Shown piece after piece: positions 49,046 through 62,258 of a stretch of 64,000 nucleotides of DNA (position 1 is its first letter; the number at the start of each line of letters is the position of its first letter). Under the pieces are notes generated by a model. The model was not told where the DNA came from, did no database searches, and saw only the letters and a program-made list of their open reading frames with translations. A program made the translations under genes and the position numbers. This DNA is from Caenorhabditis elegans (lineage: Eukaryota; Nematoda; Chromadorea; Rhabditida; Rhabditidae): positions 6,630,501 through 6,694,500 of the forward strand of contig NC_003280.10 of assembly GCF_000002985.6 (NCBI RefSeq), read 5' to 3'.

Positions 49046-49525
49046 AAGTATATCTGATCTTCAGAGTAATATTGATACTCTTTCCACCAATGCTGTCTTA
49101 TCGACAGACACTACAATTTCAGAGTAAGATATACATTTTTCGATAAACAAAATTGTTTAACTTTTTTCAGTGGTCTCAAGTGGCTTAGCGAGAGTTATCC
49201 GGACGGAACAAATACTGTTACCATTGTCGTTGGATACCAGTAAGATTATTTATATTACACGCCGTCTTCAAATATATATTTCAGTGTTGATGATAACAAT
49301 GGAATGACATTACTCTATCTTAAGACTTTGAGAGATCAAGGTTATAAAGTTATAACGGTAGCTGCTGGTGTAGGACATGGAGATTTATCTGGAATTGCTG
49401 ACAAACCAGAATGGTCTTTCCAAGTTAATAATTTCTTTCAACTATGTGGGTTCAATAAAAATATTACATGTTTCCATGGAAACGGTGTTCGTATTCTAGA
49501 GCGCACTTTCTCACATATTCCATAG
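49046..49525 (+). pseudogene. Truncated vWA-like unit 4
   Basis: Three exons (49046-49123, 49171-49239, 49285 onward) correspond to the last three exon types of the vWA module, with the same lengths (78, 69) and phases as unit 1. The first two exons are missing. After PEWSFQVNN the sequence leaves the family pattern and reads an unrelated tail to TAG at 49523-49525. Either a broken duplicate, or an alternative 3' end of gene Y, since the exon ending at 48286 is in the right phase to join 49046. Confidence 0.6.
49470..49483 (+). promoter_or_regulatory. X-box 1 (RFX/DAF-19 site) upstream of ift-74
   Basis: GTTTCCATGGAAAC, a perfect 14-bp palindrome fitting the nematode X-box pattern, 164 bp before the ift-74 ATG. 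DAF-19 drives ciliary genes through such sites. It lies in the tail of vWA unit 4. Confidence 0.8.
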
Positions 49526-49538
49526 CTGGAGTGTGCTT

Positions 49539-49552
49539 GTTTCTATGACAAC
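49539..49552 (+). promoter_or_regulatory. X-box 2 upstream of ift-74
   Basis: GTTTCTATGACAAC, an imperfect X-box 95 bp before the ATG, the most common distance for such sites in worm ciliary genes. It is 69 bp from the first site. Confidence 0.75.
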
Positions 49553-49633
49553 TAAACACGCATCAACCACAAATACGTTATTCTAATCGCTTCTATTCAC
49601 ACAAAAGAGGTATTCATCTGAAAAATAAGAAGA

Positions 49634-52446
49634 ATGGAACGCCCATCAACTGCATCTTCTCGTCCTCGAACCTCCACCGGAAGAGCACCGTCGGCACGGG
49701 CTAGACCTCCATCTGCAATGAGAGGTAATAGGGAAATTGTATTTTTCTTACCAAATCTATGTAGAAAAATAATAATTTTCGTTACCTAAAATAAAATTTG
49801 TAGCTCCTCCACCACAACCAACATACGAAAATCGTCCAACGACTGGAATGTCAATGAGAAACGGAGGGCCTCCTGTTCCTCCATCACGAAGTGGTATGAT
49901 TCCAGTACCTCCGTCTAGATCTGGTGGACCTCCTGCACCGATGCCTGTGTCAAGAGCTGGGGGACCTCCAAGAGCACCTACTTCTGTAAGTATAGCTATA
50001 AAGCATCAAGAAAATCTACCTATCGGAAATAGATTTCCAAAATAAATTTCTAAAAACAACACTGACTGAACTTTAATTTTAATTGAGATTTAGATAGCAC
50101 AATAGTAAATACATATTTTTCAAAATTTTTAATACATTTCCAGATGGGTGGACGCCCAATGACTGGAATGGCAAGACCTCCAACAGCCGGATTGAGACCA
50201 GTTACTCAACAAGGATTACGAGCTCCTCCGTCAAGAATGGGAACTGGAAGTATGTATATTCTAGACTCCATTCTAAATTTTAATCAAACATTTTCCAGAC
50301 TCCCGTCAAGTATTTGACAAATCATACTACATCGGAGTTCTTCGAGCGAAACAAAACGCTATAAAAGTTGAAATATCTCGTATGAAAGAGAAACGAGATA
50401 AAGGAATAAAAGATCGAAATGAGCTACATGCATATGAATCAAGAGCATCTGCTCAAGCACAAGAGATTAGTGATTTGCAAGGAAAATTATTGGATTTGAA
50501 TAAAATAATGGAAAAAATTCATTTGAATGGCGATATGTCGGATATTGAGTTAGAAGCAAGCAAAATGAAGGAACAAGCTGATGAGGTTAGATTACTGTAG
50601 ATGAAAGATCACTTTAAGTTATAATTTATATAATTATAGATGAGATCATTAGCTGAAGAAGTATTTAATGAACGTCGTGCAAAAGAAGAGGAACTTCAAG
50701 GATTGGAAATAGAAGTTGAAGAACAAAAAAAGTTAAATGAAGCAGTAACACATGCAATGGATCCTCAAATGAAAGAAAAATATGAAGATTTAAAGTCTGA
50801 AGCGAAGCTTTTAAGAGAAAGAGTTGTAGAAATGGAAGCGAAAAATGAAGATTTAGATGATAGAATTTCAAAATATGAAATTGAAATTCGAAGTAATCCA
50901 CTGAAAAAGAAGGCAATCCAACTACAAGAAACATTGGATACACTCAAAAAACAAGAGGAAAAACTAATGGAAGATATGCAAAGTGCACTAACACCAGAAG
51001 CATGGAGAGATAAAATGTCAGAAAATATGAAACAATTGAACGCAGATTTGGTTGTGATTGAGAAACAACACAAAACTGTTAAAGATCAAATTTCATTGGC
51101 TTCAGAAGAATTACACGAGTATGACTCACAAGGAGAAGCTCAAATCAGTACGTTTCCTTTTTTTGATAAGAAACTATTGTGCATTTGTGTTTGGTATTTG
51201 GTATTTGAAATGACGTATCTATTAAATATGTCATTGTTTTACCGCAAATAATTCTTCATGGAATTGTGCGTACACGGTCTTATAGGTGGAGTAGAGTTTG
51301 TTTTATATGATAGATAATGAACCTAAGTTGGCAAGGTTGAAGTGGCTTATGTAATTTTAATACATTTTAGAGCTGTAAAAATTTTAAGCACTACAGTCCA
51401 TTTTCAATCATTTGAAACAAAATACCCACAGACACTAATCAATACATTCAATATGGCAATACAATATCAATACGTTCAAGTTTGACCATTATGGGATTTG
51501 AAAATCTGAAAATCTGAATTTTGAAAACATGACATGCAGATCACATTAAAAGTTAGAATCGAGTTTCAGAATTCAAAAAATAATAATATTTCAGTGGCTC
51601 ATCACACAAAATATCTTGATCTACTTTCGAAAAGCACAATGCTTGACGATACGACTGAAAATTATCCACAGCAAATTGTCATTTATCAGCAAGACATTGA
51701 AGAATTCTCCGACGCAGTTGTACTGATTTTGAGAAAAATATCTGCCAATTTGAAGAAAGTGAATCTAGAAGATCAGATAACTGATTTAGATGAACGAGGT
51801 CTCACTTTACAGACCGGAAATGTGGATGAACTTAAAGAAAGTAGGTTTGATGAGCGATTAAAAATAACCCTCATTAAAAAATATTATTTCAGTGCATGTT
51901 CGACTTCAAGAAGAGCTTATATCAATTGAGGATATGGAATTGGCGTTAAATGAAGAAATTGATAATTTGGAAACTGAGGAGAAAAAAATAGATCAGGAAT
52001 TGGCGGGAGTCGGGAAGAATGTAGATTCAGATGGGCTCCGACAAGAGCTTGAAGAACGTCAAAAAAGGCTTGAAGATGAAGCTCCAGCTCGTTCACATGA
52101 AATGCAACAGTTAGAAGCAAATGTAGCAAGTATAAGAAATGAACTTCATTCAATTCCAGGATACTCTCAAGTGAGTCGATATGGTTCTATATTAGTTTTA
52201 CCAATTATAAATTTATTCCAGCACAAAATGCTTCGCGAACGACTGGAAGCTGTTGAGAAACGTACTGCTGCAAAATCACTTGACATGAGCTTGAGGAAGA
52301 CTGAAATTGACTACGAAGATATTAAAACAGAGGTGTGGATTTTTTCCTAATCGAGTTAACAATATTTTACTTAATTTCAGAGCATTCGACTTCAGGAAGA
52401 ATACAATAACATGCTTTTGACCAATCCATTTCAAAGATTCACCTGA
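49634..52446 (+). CDS. ift-74: Intraflagellar transport protein IFT74
   Basis: Nine exons (49634-49724, 49804-49985, 50144-50249, 50299-50585, 50640-51147, 51595-51840, 51893-52170, 52222-52332, 52381-52446) give 624 residues, the usual IFT74 size. The N terminus is basic and Pro/Gly/Arg-rich with repeated PPSRSG-like motifs, the part that in other species helps IFT81 bind tubulin. After RQVFDKSYYIGVLRAK (near residue 130) it is coiled coil almost to the end. IFT74 pairs with IFT81 in the IFT-B core complex and moves cargo along cilia, which in worms are found only on sensory neurons. The two upstream X-boxes fit this. The 447-nt intron at 51148-51594 is the longest. Confidence 0.92.
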
Positions 52447-53748
52447 TTTATTAATTTTTCACTAAATTTATTTATTAAATTTACATTGAATATGCTGAAC
52501 TGTTCCTGAAACAGCAAAAAAATTATTGGAAAATACTAATTAAAAAATTGAAAAATCTTTGCCTACAGTAGCTTTAAGGAACACGACAAACTTTATCTGA
52601 ACATGTCTCGTCACGACTACCGTACCTTGAAATTTTCCCGCCCGATTTTCGCAATTTTCTTGCTGATGAATTTCTTTGTTTCTTTCCTGATTTTCTCGAT
52701 TTTTAATCGTGTTTTTGTTTTTAGAATTTTTGGAAATTTGAGGAGAAGATATATATCAAGTATGAAGCACCCTTTCCGCAAGGTCGCCGTAGTTCCTTTT
52801 TTGTTTCCGTCGTTTTACCCTTTTCGGCGATCTTTTTGATTGATAACGTTTAAGTAAGGCTAGTTTTAAATTGAGTTTTCTCAATTTTTCTTCAATTATA
52901 ACATTTCCATCATTTTTGCAGTCAAATAATATTGTAATTCTATTTAAAATATCGTTTGATTATATTTTGAGAACCTTTATTGATTGACTGTTAAATATAA
53001 CGAATATATTCAACAGCTTAAACAAACAAATAAAATAAGTTCTATCTGCGCGAAAAGCTACAAAGGATACGAAGAAAAGTCAAGAAATCAATTCAAAAAT
53101 TATGCCTAATTTTACATAGCCTTTTTTTTTGCTTGATAACGATATATTCACAACATTTTCTGGCTAAAGAAAGGTGGAAACGTTTTGTTGTTCTTCCAAG
53201 TTGTAGCTCGGGGGGCCGAAAAAAGTAGGCGCGATGCGGTCGACCGCGACGCAACTCATTTCTCTGCTTCTCTTTATTTCAGTAATCTTTGTTTCGTGGC
53301 GTGGTCTCGAGAAATAAATAGACGCAGGGTGTGGTGAGAAAATTGTCCGCAACCACCGCCCGGCAGCTAGATATTGAACCAATATCTCACGATAAACTTT
53401 TACCCTTTGCATACATGCTAAAATGAGAATTAAGAATACAGTTTTTATAGTAATCTGAACTTTTCGTTTTTTAAATGCCTGATAAGATTAGTTACTCGGG
53501 CTTCTGCCACGTAACATTCGTCTCTGCGTATCTCATCTTTGAACAAGCAATTTTCGTTGGCCGAGGTTTTGCGCTGCGGTCAAAACTAGGCCTTTGACGA
53601 GTTACACAAGTTGAATCCTAAACATTTTCAATCTGATCATGATAGAAACTTCTCGAATAAGCCTTTTGTCTTTTTTTAATCTCATTTTTGAAAAAAGGAT
53701 ATTGAAGTATGCGTTTCAATTATATTTCGTTTTACAGAACTACTCAAA
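52447..53748. other. Intergenic region between ift-74 and gyf-1
   Basis: A stretch near 52560-52640 (TACAGTAGCTTTAAGG, then CACGACTACCGTACC) resembles dispersed worm repeats. A GC-richer block at 53200-53370 with CGCGACGCAACTCA and GGTCTCGAG looks like promoter DNA of gyf-1. A minus frame at 53164-53412 crosses this block and is not protein-like. Confidence 0.5.
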
Positions 53749-56700
53749 ATGTCGTCAGTTTCGTCCGCCGAGCCAACTGCTCAACAAAATTTCAATCCAA
53801 GCTGGTATGTGTTTGAATCTTAAAAAATAATTATTATTTAAAATTAAATGGAGTTTTTTCCAAGTAATCTAAGATATTTTTCATTTTTAACCTCTAGTTT
53901 TGAATCATAGAGCAAATGATTTTTAAATGCGTTCTTTTCAACTAAGAAGTTTATCGCTCGTATTTTTTTGTTAAAAAGGCTCTACTCGATCGTGTTTGTA
54001 GCAATATTAAAAGAAAAATAAAATAAATAATGCCGAAAACCAAAATAAAACCCAAATTCTCAAACTTGTACCTTTTTTACCACAAATTTGCTGACTGCAG
54101 CTGAAAAAATGAATAATATGAATTCCAGAATATAAAAGTTAGCAAAATCAATTAGAAATCCAAGCCACAAGTTCTTTCTTAAAATTGCGTTAAAGTCATT
54201 TCAGGATGCGTCCAAATGCTGCTAACCGTGGTGGCTCAATTTCTTCGGGAAACAATCGTTCCTCTGGATTTGGTGGGGGTGGATTTGACGATGGCGGCGA
54301 TGTGAGTTTCAGAATCTACGGGAAAAAACCAGCACGTTCCACAAATATATTCTTAGCACATCTCATAATCTAGAAATTTAGAAAAAAAAGGAAAATAATT
54401 TATTTACAATTTTGTGTTTATTGGGTCATGGTCCCCGTGGTACCCGGTTTTAATATTATAATCGTCTGTCACAACATTACATCAAAAACTAAATAATTAT
54501 GAATTTAGATTTTAGAATATACCTCTCAAAGTCGGGCTATCACTGACTCCCTCCCTCCATGACAAAAAACTCTTATTTTTAAAAAAAACTGAAAATGTGT
54601 TCAATTAGGAAATCTCCTCTTCGGCAATCGCTGCTGCAGCCGCCGCGGTCCTCTCTTCGCCAGTGGTTTCGGAATTCTCGTACACGCGCGAACGTCTTCT
54701 CGAGCTGGCTCCAACCGGATCGATTATGCCTGATGCGTTGCGCGATCAGCTATTTTTCAACGAGAAGAACCTGCCGCTCGTCTCGAACACGCCTCTCAGT
54801 GAACATGAACAGGTAGGGATACCACAAGAGTTTTAGAATTAGAAATAATGAAATTTATCCCACTATTGTCTGACGATTTCCAATTTTGCATGGTACTTTT
54901 TTGATAATTGACAGATTTGTTTAGGATCTATGTTTAGGATCTATATTTTATTATTCGTGTGCACATTGTATTCTAGAATTTGATGTGAACTTCTATTTTA
55001 TCCAGTTTCACTGACTCTTTCGTCTAAACAAGAAAAGTATAGTGTGTCCTTGGAGGGAGGAAGGCATAGCGAGACTTTATGAGGCTCTTTGCTGTTCGTA
55101 TCCCACCATTTCACTTTCCTAATGATCGGAGTAATTTGTGTTATCGAATAAGTTTATTTGTTAAACACTTTTAAGTTGAAAATGCTTAGTTTTTTCGTTT
55201 CATGTTTATGTTCCGTGGTAGAGTAGTTATTCTCTAATAAAATTTCTAACAAATCCTATTCATGAAAATTATATATTTCATTTTCAGAAACTGCAACACA
55301 ACATAAACTCTTCGAAAGCAATGTCTCTTTTATCGCACGCTGATCGAGCCTCAATTGCTGCTGGAGCTGCTTATGGAAGTGGATATGGAGCCGCTTCCGG
55401 AGCACTTCAAAACGGACAATCACCAACCAGTCGCTGGGCTCCGAAATCATCTTGGAGTAAGTGTTGCGAATTTTTGTAATTAGACTTTGATACATAAAAA
55501 ATAAAAACAATCTAAACAATATTGTTTAGATAAAGGCACACCGGATCGTGGCACCGGTACAACTCCTCGTGGTGGTGGATCTGTTGGTCGAGCAAGTGGA
55601 GCATTCTTTGCAGGCCGTGGTGGCGGACGAATCGGCGGAGAAAACGGGTTTGGCGGCGCGACCAATGGTGGCTCGCCAGCTGCTCAAAACGAAGATTCTC
55701 CTGGAACATATCAATCAAAGTTCAATGCACTTCGTCGTGGCGGTGGCGCGGGAAGCGTCGGTCGTGGTGGCAGCACGACGGGTTCAGCTTTTAACACTAG
55801 AGCTGACGCTTTGTACAACCCGAACGATCCAACTGGTAAGTTTTAAGGAAATTTTCTGATTGAAAATATGATCGGTATAGATCGTCCAAAGGCGGTGAAT
55901 CCTGCTGCAACTCGAAGCGAGAGCGATGAAGAAGAGGAGGAAGGATGGTCGAAAGTTGGAAGTACATCTCGAACCTCCACCAATGCGGCCCCTCAATCAT
56001 CTGAACGTCCTGCTTGGGCTCGTTCTGAATCTTGGATTCAACGTACACAGCAACAACAGCAACAACAACAGCAGCAATCGACTCAGCAGCAAGCACAACC
56101 TCCAATTACTCTGTGGAATAATCGAGAAGTTGGTTCTGATTCAACTGTTTGGAAAGATCGGAATCACATGGTTGCTGCGGTTAGAAAGGCATCCACAGAA
56201 AATCATCCACCACAACAACAACAGCAACAACAACAACGTTCATCTGCTCCAGTTTCTGCTCCTTCTCGGCAAGAGAGTGAATCAACGGATGTTCCGAATC
56301 TTCCTATTCCTACATATCCTTCTGATCCATCAGCGTGGTCTAATAATTCGATGGGAGGTGGTATTTTCTATCAACCAACGCCACAGCCACCAGCTCCGAT
56401 TGTAAAAGAAGAACCTGTTCAGTTTTACTACATGGATCCAACAGAAACTCGTCGTGGTCCTTTCCCTAAAGATCAAATGAATGTATGGTTCAAAGCGGGT
56501 TATTTTACGGATGAATCACTTCGAGTTCAGAGAGGCGAAAACGGAGAATATAAAACGATCGGTAAGTTTATCATATTTTTGCTTTAAAAAAATAATTAAT
56601 TTTCCAGGTGACCTCAAAAAATTGCATGGATCCTCGACGCCATTTGAATATTTGGAAGATATTGAGCCTCCACGCCCAATTTTGCCGTCGATCCCTTACC

Positions 56701-59700
56701 CGTCCGCGACGAATCCTTTGTATCCAGCTGCATTTGGTGGAGTGAACATGTGGTCAAGCATGGGTCAACCTACTGATGTATATATGATGCAGACAAATTT
56801 TGAACAGCAGCTGGTAGCCGAGCGCAACAGACTTCTCGATGATCACAACAGACGCCTCGCCGAAGAGGCCGAAAAAATGGCCAAATTTCAAGAAGCTATG
56901 TACCGTCAACTGACAATGCAGCATGAGCAACGTGTGAGAGAACAGGAACTTCTTTTGCAAAAACGTGCGGAAGAAATCGAAAAACGTGAGGCTGAATCGA
57001 AGAGAGAAGAAGCCGCGCGTCTCCAGAAGTTGGAGCAAGAAGCACGTGAAATCGAAGAACGAAAAGCTGCCTTGGAAGCTGAGGATCGTCGAAAGAGAGA
57101 AATTGAAGAGTATAACAGAATGTGTGAAAAGAAGAAGAACGAAATTATTGCAAAAGAAGCTGCCGATAGAATGCGCCTTGAAGAAGCTACTGAACGAGAA
57201 AGACGACGTCTGGAAGCTGAATCACGCGTGGCAGAAGAAAAGATTCGACGGGATCGTGTGAGAGCGGAACTTGAGGCACGTGAAAGAGAAGAAGAGCGAA
57301 AAAGAGCTGCCGAACGAGAGAGAATCGCTCGTGAAACTGCTTCCCTTCAACAACAGGCTGAGCTAGACGCCGCTTGGGCTGGAAAGAAAATTGCGACAGT
57401 AACCACTTCCAACTCTGCATTCACTGGTGCACCGAAGCAAGTATCACCTAGTGGCAGTGAAGAATCAGATGAATGGATCTCTACCAGCAAGGAAGTTAAG
57501 CACACGAAAACTGCTCCATGGGCTGCAAAGGTCGAAGCTCCTCAAAAAAGTGAGAAGACATTGCTTGAGATTCAGAAAGAAGAAGAACGTAAATTCAAAG
57601 TGGAGCAGGAGAAGAACGCCAAGTTGAAGGCAAAAGAACAAGCTTCCAATATCACATCCGCTGCTGCTATCGCTGGAGACAAAAGTGGTGGACTTTGGGG
57701 AGCATCCAAGACTTGGGCTGCTCCAGAGTCAAATAGCTCAAAAAGCTATGTTTCTCCATTCCTTGATGGACCATCTTTGGAAGCAGCGAACAAGGTAATC
57801 ATTTTTTAAATGTTTTTATATTAAAATTTCGTTTTTTTCTCAGATGGCTTTGCAAAAGAAGAACTCCCAGCCAAAGATAGCTGTTCCAGCCAAGTCTGCT
57901 CCGACTTCAGCAAAAGTTGCCACTCCAGTCAAAGCAAAAGCAACAGCAGTGGCCGTATCGTCTCCTGCTACCAATCAAAAGACGAAAAAGACCAAGGAAC
58001 AGGTTGCTACGGATGAGTTGCAGCAGTGGTTTGTCAAACGATTCCAGCAGTTTTCGACTCAAGTTGATTCTTCGACCCTGTTCGATTGCATAATGTCACT
58101 TGAAAATCCAAATGAGGTTAGTTTCGTTTTTCAACAATAATAGTTTTTACTCTAGAATTAGAAAAAAAATCGCGGAAACGAGAAAATTGATAACGTTTCT
58201 ACTAAACATTAAAAAAAATTGCGTATCTCCTAAAAGTGAAGCCAATTAAAAAAAATTAGTTGTGTCCACTTACTTGCTATGAAAATTTTAATACGGTAGA
58301 CATCACTTTCTGGTTCAATTTTTTCCAAATTCTCACTTTTCCTATTTTTATAAATTGCAAAAACTTTTCTTTCAATGTCTTCCAGCATCACCCGTAACTT
58401 TTGTCTAATTCTTGAATTTTTATAATAAAGAATCATTCTGAATAAGTTTTCTTGAATTATTACCTTCCGTCAAAGTCTGGCACATTCTCCTTTTTTCTTT
58501 AGTTTTCTTTTTTGTCCGAGAAAGTGCATGTTTTTGAAGACTTTATGAGAGAGAGTGTGTCAGGCGCGAGCCACGTCCTCTTCTATTTTCACCTTTCCTG
58601 CCTTCATTTCTGACTATATACTTTTTTTCTATTTATAGCGTTTTCTCTTAGAATTTTCAAAGCTCTGAATTGAGAGCGCTCAGAGAAAAAGTGGGGTTAC
58701 ATAGGCTTTTCCCATAACAATAATCACATGCCTCACTCATCTAAATATTTCTAAATAAAAACAGATGAATGCTCTGACTAATCGGAAAAAGAGATCACGA
58801 GATGAAGAAAGGACTCTGAAATTGGAAATAGAGTTCTCTTCACTCTCTCTCTCTTCCTTTACTTCTGCTTTCATTCTCACGTTGTTCAACGGCCAACTAT
58901 ACGAATTAGGAATGTGTCATTCTTGTTATTGGATAATGGAAGAAAAGGAACAAAAAAATAATTCCATGTCTGATGACACTTCGCTTTTTCTACACTCTTG
59001 TTTGAGCTGTCTAGACATTTTCAATGATCTCAAATTATAGCCTTCCGTAAGACCTCGAGAATATTTAGTGATTATTTTAGGATATTTCAACTCATTTTGC
59101 ATATCAATTTTCGGTTATTATTCAAATTGTTTGCCCGTCTTCCGGCTTCATTACGCTTTTCTAATACTTTTGGCCGCTAAATCCGCGTTCTTCCTCAAAA
59201 GAATCTATGAAAAACATATCAACATCCAAAACACTATGTGCGAGATATTTATAAAAGAGTTTACTTTCCAATTTGTAATCCTCTACTAGAAAATTAAAAT
59301 TAAATATATCTACTAGAAAATTTGCCCATCTCTCGAACTTTATCTCCTATTATTTATCTAAATGATGTGCTGCAAATTTAGCAGTGTCCGTCAGCCAATT
59401 ATAGTTTTTCGTTTTATTATTCTTCTTACTCTGCTTTACTATTTTCGTTCTTAATTGCTCTGAATTAGTCTTCCTTTTCTCGCTAGTGTCAGCTGAAAGT
59501 AGTCAAAAGAATGGGTGGGAAGAATGCGAAATGGGCGTCTAAAAAAGAGGCATGGGGCCCCCGTCTAGTTGTTTTCAATGGATGCCACTTCAAGCAGCCG
59601 TTAGTATAGTCTTATGTGCTGATGTGTGTGTGTGTGTGTGTGGAAGAGAATATACATATTTATAAATGTATTGTGCTTTCTCTGTTTTGTTGTGGGTTTT

Positions 59701-61234
59701 CTTATTGCTCGGCTGCAAAATTGCAATCCTCACTAACAATTCTGCCCAATTCAGTTTTTGCTGCTGCTATATCCAATGCCTTTTCATTTATTGGTTCTCT
59801 CCCCCATTACATTCGTCGTTTTGTCTATTTTTGGACTCCCCCTTTGCAAATACGAGTCTTCCGCAATGGGAATTCCATGCCATTCGCACCAAAATTTCAT
59901 TTTCGTTCATTCGATTTAGTGAAAAATTTTAAATATTGAAGTTACACTCAATCAGTGTTTTGGTTCTCTTGATATTTTTCCAGGAGGGGATAATCTTTTT
60001 ATCTAGAAATTTGTTTTCTTTTCCTCCTATTTTCGAAGCTACTTCATGTTATTTCTCTTCCCGTTTCGCGTTTCGCGATTTGTGATTTTTGGCATTTGAG
60101 TCTTCAATAATGTAAAAATCTAAACTCGTGGCATTTGCCAAGACAGATGAATTGGATGTTAACGTCTTTTGTTTGAAAAAGTACGTGTTTGCTCAATTTC
60201 TTTTTTTGAAACCAAGTTTGCTCTGTTCCAATGTTTATTAACAGCTCTCTTGATCTTATTTTTCTATTTCTGAACTCTCCCAATAATTAACAAACAATCC
60301 GATACTAGAGGATCTTCCATTTCACCAAAAATCAACACATTTTTTATGAGAAATTTTCACTAATTTCAGAATTATTCTCAATTCCAGTCATTGAAGGTTT
60401 TTTGTTAAAAAAAAATAACTTGAAAACATTTTAATCTTGAAAACTGATGAGACAAATGCTAATTAATTGTCACTTTTCTCCAAATCTATTTTTGATGATT
60501 TTATTTCATCACATCATATTTTTCTTTTTCTTTGCTTCTACTCTCCCATTTCATTCGAACAATTTGCCTATTTTTGGTCTTTCAACGCTTTTTGATGAAA
60601 TGTGTTCTATTTCGGATTTTATCATACGGATACTAACATCTTATCAAGAAAAAGCTCAAATTGCAATACTTACCAATAGGATATTTTTAGATTTTTTCAT
60701 AAAGATAAATTCGAAAATGTCAACTTCTAATTGAATGCATGAATAATTTCTATTTAAATAATTGAAAGACTACCAACAAAATTTAAAATTTATGATTTTC
60801 AGGTCGAAGATATTGTCATGTCGTACTTGGACGAATCGAAAACTGTGAAGGAATTTGTTCGCGAATTCATCAAGCGTCGCATTGCAATGCGTGCTGCTGG
60901 AGGTCGTCCAGATGCCGACGTAAGATATATTATATATTTTGCTAAGCAATACTTTTTTATTTCAGGATTTGACTTCTGCTCGTACTGCCGCCGCTGCTCC
61001 ATCCGATTCCAACTCTGGATCCAACTCGAATTCTGGAAATGGTCAGGGCAAGAAAAAGAAGAAGGTAATGATAAAAACTCAATTTCAGTTCACTAAATTT
61101 ATAATTTTCAGACTCAAAAGCAAGTTCTCGATGGAAATATTCTCGGATTCCGTGGAACTGCTGCCGCTGACCGTCTTAACAAGGGCGAAATCGACGCAGT
61201 CCCATCGGCTCCGGTGAATCCTTCGCGCCGTTAG
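53749..61234 (+). CDS. gyf-1: GYF-domain translational repressor (GIGYF orthologue)
   Basis: Eleven exons (53749-53804, 54205-54301, 54609-54812, 55288-55456, 55530-55835, 55881-56561, 56608-57794, 57844-58116, 60803-60919, 60966-61064, 61112-61234) give 1103 residues. YTRERLLEL near residue 76 fits the Y-x4-L-phi motif that binds eIF4E or 4EHP (IFE-4). A Gly/Arg-rich region follows, then polyglutamine (near 330 and 390). The GYF domain at about 457-505 has the key FYYMDPTETRRGPFP and MNVWFKAGYF segments, which bind proline-rich partners. A long charged Glu/Arg coiled coil (residues about 600-770) and a conserved C-terminal segment (WFVKRFQQFSTQVDSSTLFD) follow. GIGYF proteins repress translation with 4EHP and microRNA machinery. 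Just before the ATG, TTTTACAG looks like a trans-splice acceptor. Confidence 0.92.
58117..60802. other. 2.7-kb intron of gyf-1
   Basis: It splits the conserved C-terminal segment (LENPNE then VEDIVMSYLD). A (TG)n run of about 20 bp lies at 59623-59642. Pyrimidine-rich stretches are common. No internal exon, RNA gene or opposite-strand gene was found; the open frame 58765-59040 does not look conserved. Confidence 0.6.
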
Positions 61235-62258
61235 ATGAGTCATTTCTTTTTCCAGCTTTAACATTCTATTCAGCCTTTCTCTCCTCTTTCATATCTTTTT
61301 TAATCCTTTCGTAAATCTTCCAAATTAAATTCCTCCAACCCCTGAAAATTATCAAATGGTGTTTTATGGGGAGAGTTTTTGTAATTCTTTTTTCTTTTTA
61401 TTTCATATCCCTTTACTCTCTTCTTCAATTGAATTCTGTTTTCTTGGGTCCCAATTTTCTCTCTCAATCTCCACAACGCGTGTAGTCCCACATTGATTTC
61501 TTTATTTTTCCAAATCAGTTTCTCTTTTTTTTCTAATTTCATCTGAAATTCCATGAGTCTCCCGATAGTTTTTCCGACTTTTCGTAAATGTCATTTCTTA
61601 TTTTTATATTTTAATTGTATACTGTGTTAGTTGAAGGAAATAATATCTACATGACGTGTTCGACTTTCAGTTCGCGATCATTTTCAGCATAACTTCTCCT
61701 TCCTTTCACAGTTTACAATTGTTGTTTTCTTTGTCTTTTTTTTTTGGTTATTTTCCCATGTTATTCGTTTCTAATGTTTTATTCCCTCTCTCTCTCTCTT
61801 ATTTCAAGCATATGACAAAATCTTGATTTTCAAGGCCAAAATTTATCCATACCCATTCAATTTTTTAAAGAGAGGTTTAGCGAAAAGTATCAAATTAAAG
61901 TTCGAATTAATAGCCGGTGTCTATGGATTATTTGTTGGTTTTGATAAATCTTGGTTATTTCTATATGCCCCTCCGATTCTTTTTCATGTTATCATTTATA
62001 CACCCTCCGCAACCCCGTGTTTCCCACTTTCTTTATTCATTCCCCTGTGCCCCAATCGTTTATTTTTGTATCTTGCCTTAGTTGTTTTTTCCGATTTAAA
62101 ACCTTTGGCATTTTTGATATTGGAGCATCCTAAAAAATAAGCGAATTATATTCACGGGAGAGCAAAATTTAAATTATGTTCTTCATGTCAAATTGATGGA
62201 GTAGATTCATAAATTGTTGTCGTTTTAAATCACAGAACAAATCATAACGGAGCTATTT
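61235..62258. other. Convergent 3' region between gyf-1 and the third SLC17 gene
   Basis: Holds the 3' UTR of gyf-1, rich in pyrimidines, and that of the minus-strand transporter. The open frame 61823-62140 is composition-driven. No further gene. Confidence 0.5.

Noticed and set aside
53164..53412. Minus-strand 82-residue frame between ift-74 and gyf-1
   Set aside because: It crosses promoter-like GC-rich DNA and has no domain or splice structure.
58765..59040. 91-residue frame in the large gyf-1 intron
   Set aside because: No joinable splice sites with the neighbouring exons and no recognisable domain.
61823..62140. 105-residue plus-strand frame after gyf-1
   Set aside because: Phe/Leu/Pro-rich translation of pyrimidine-rich 3' UTR DNA.
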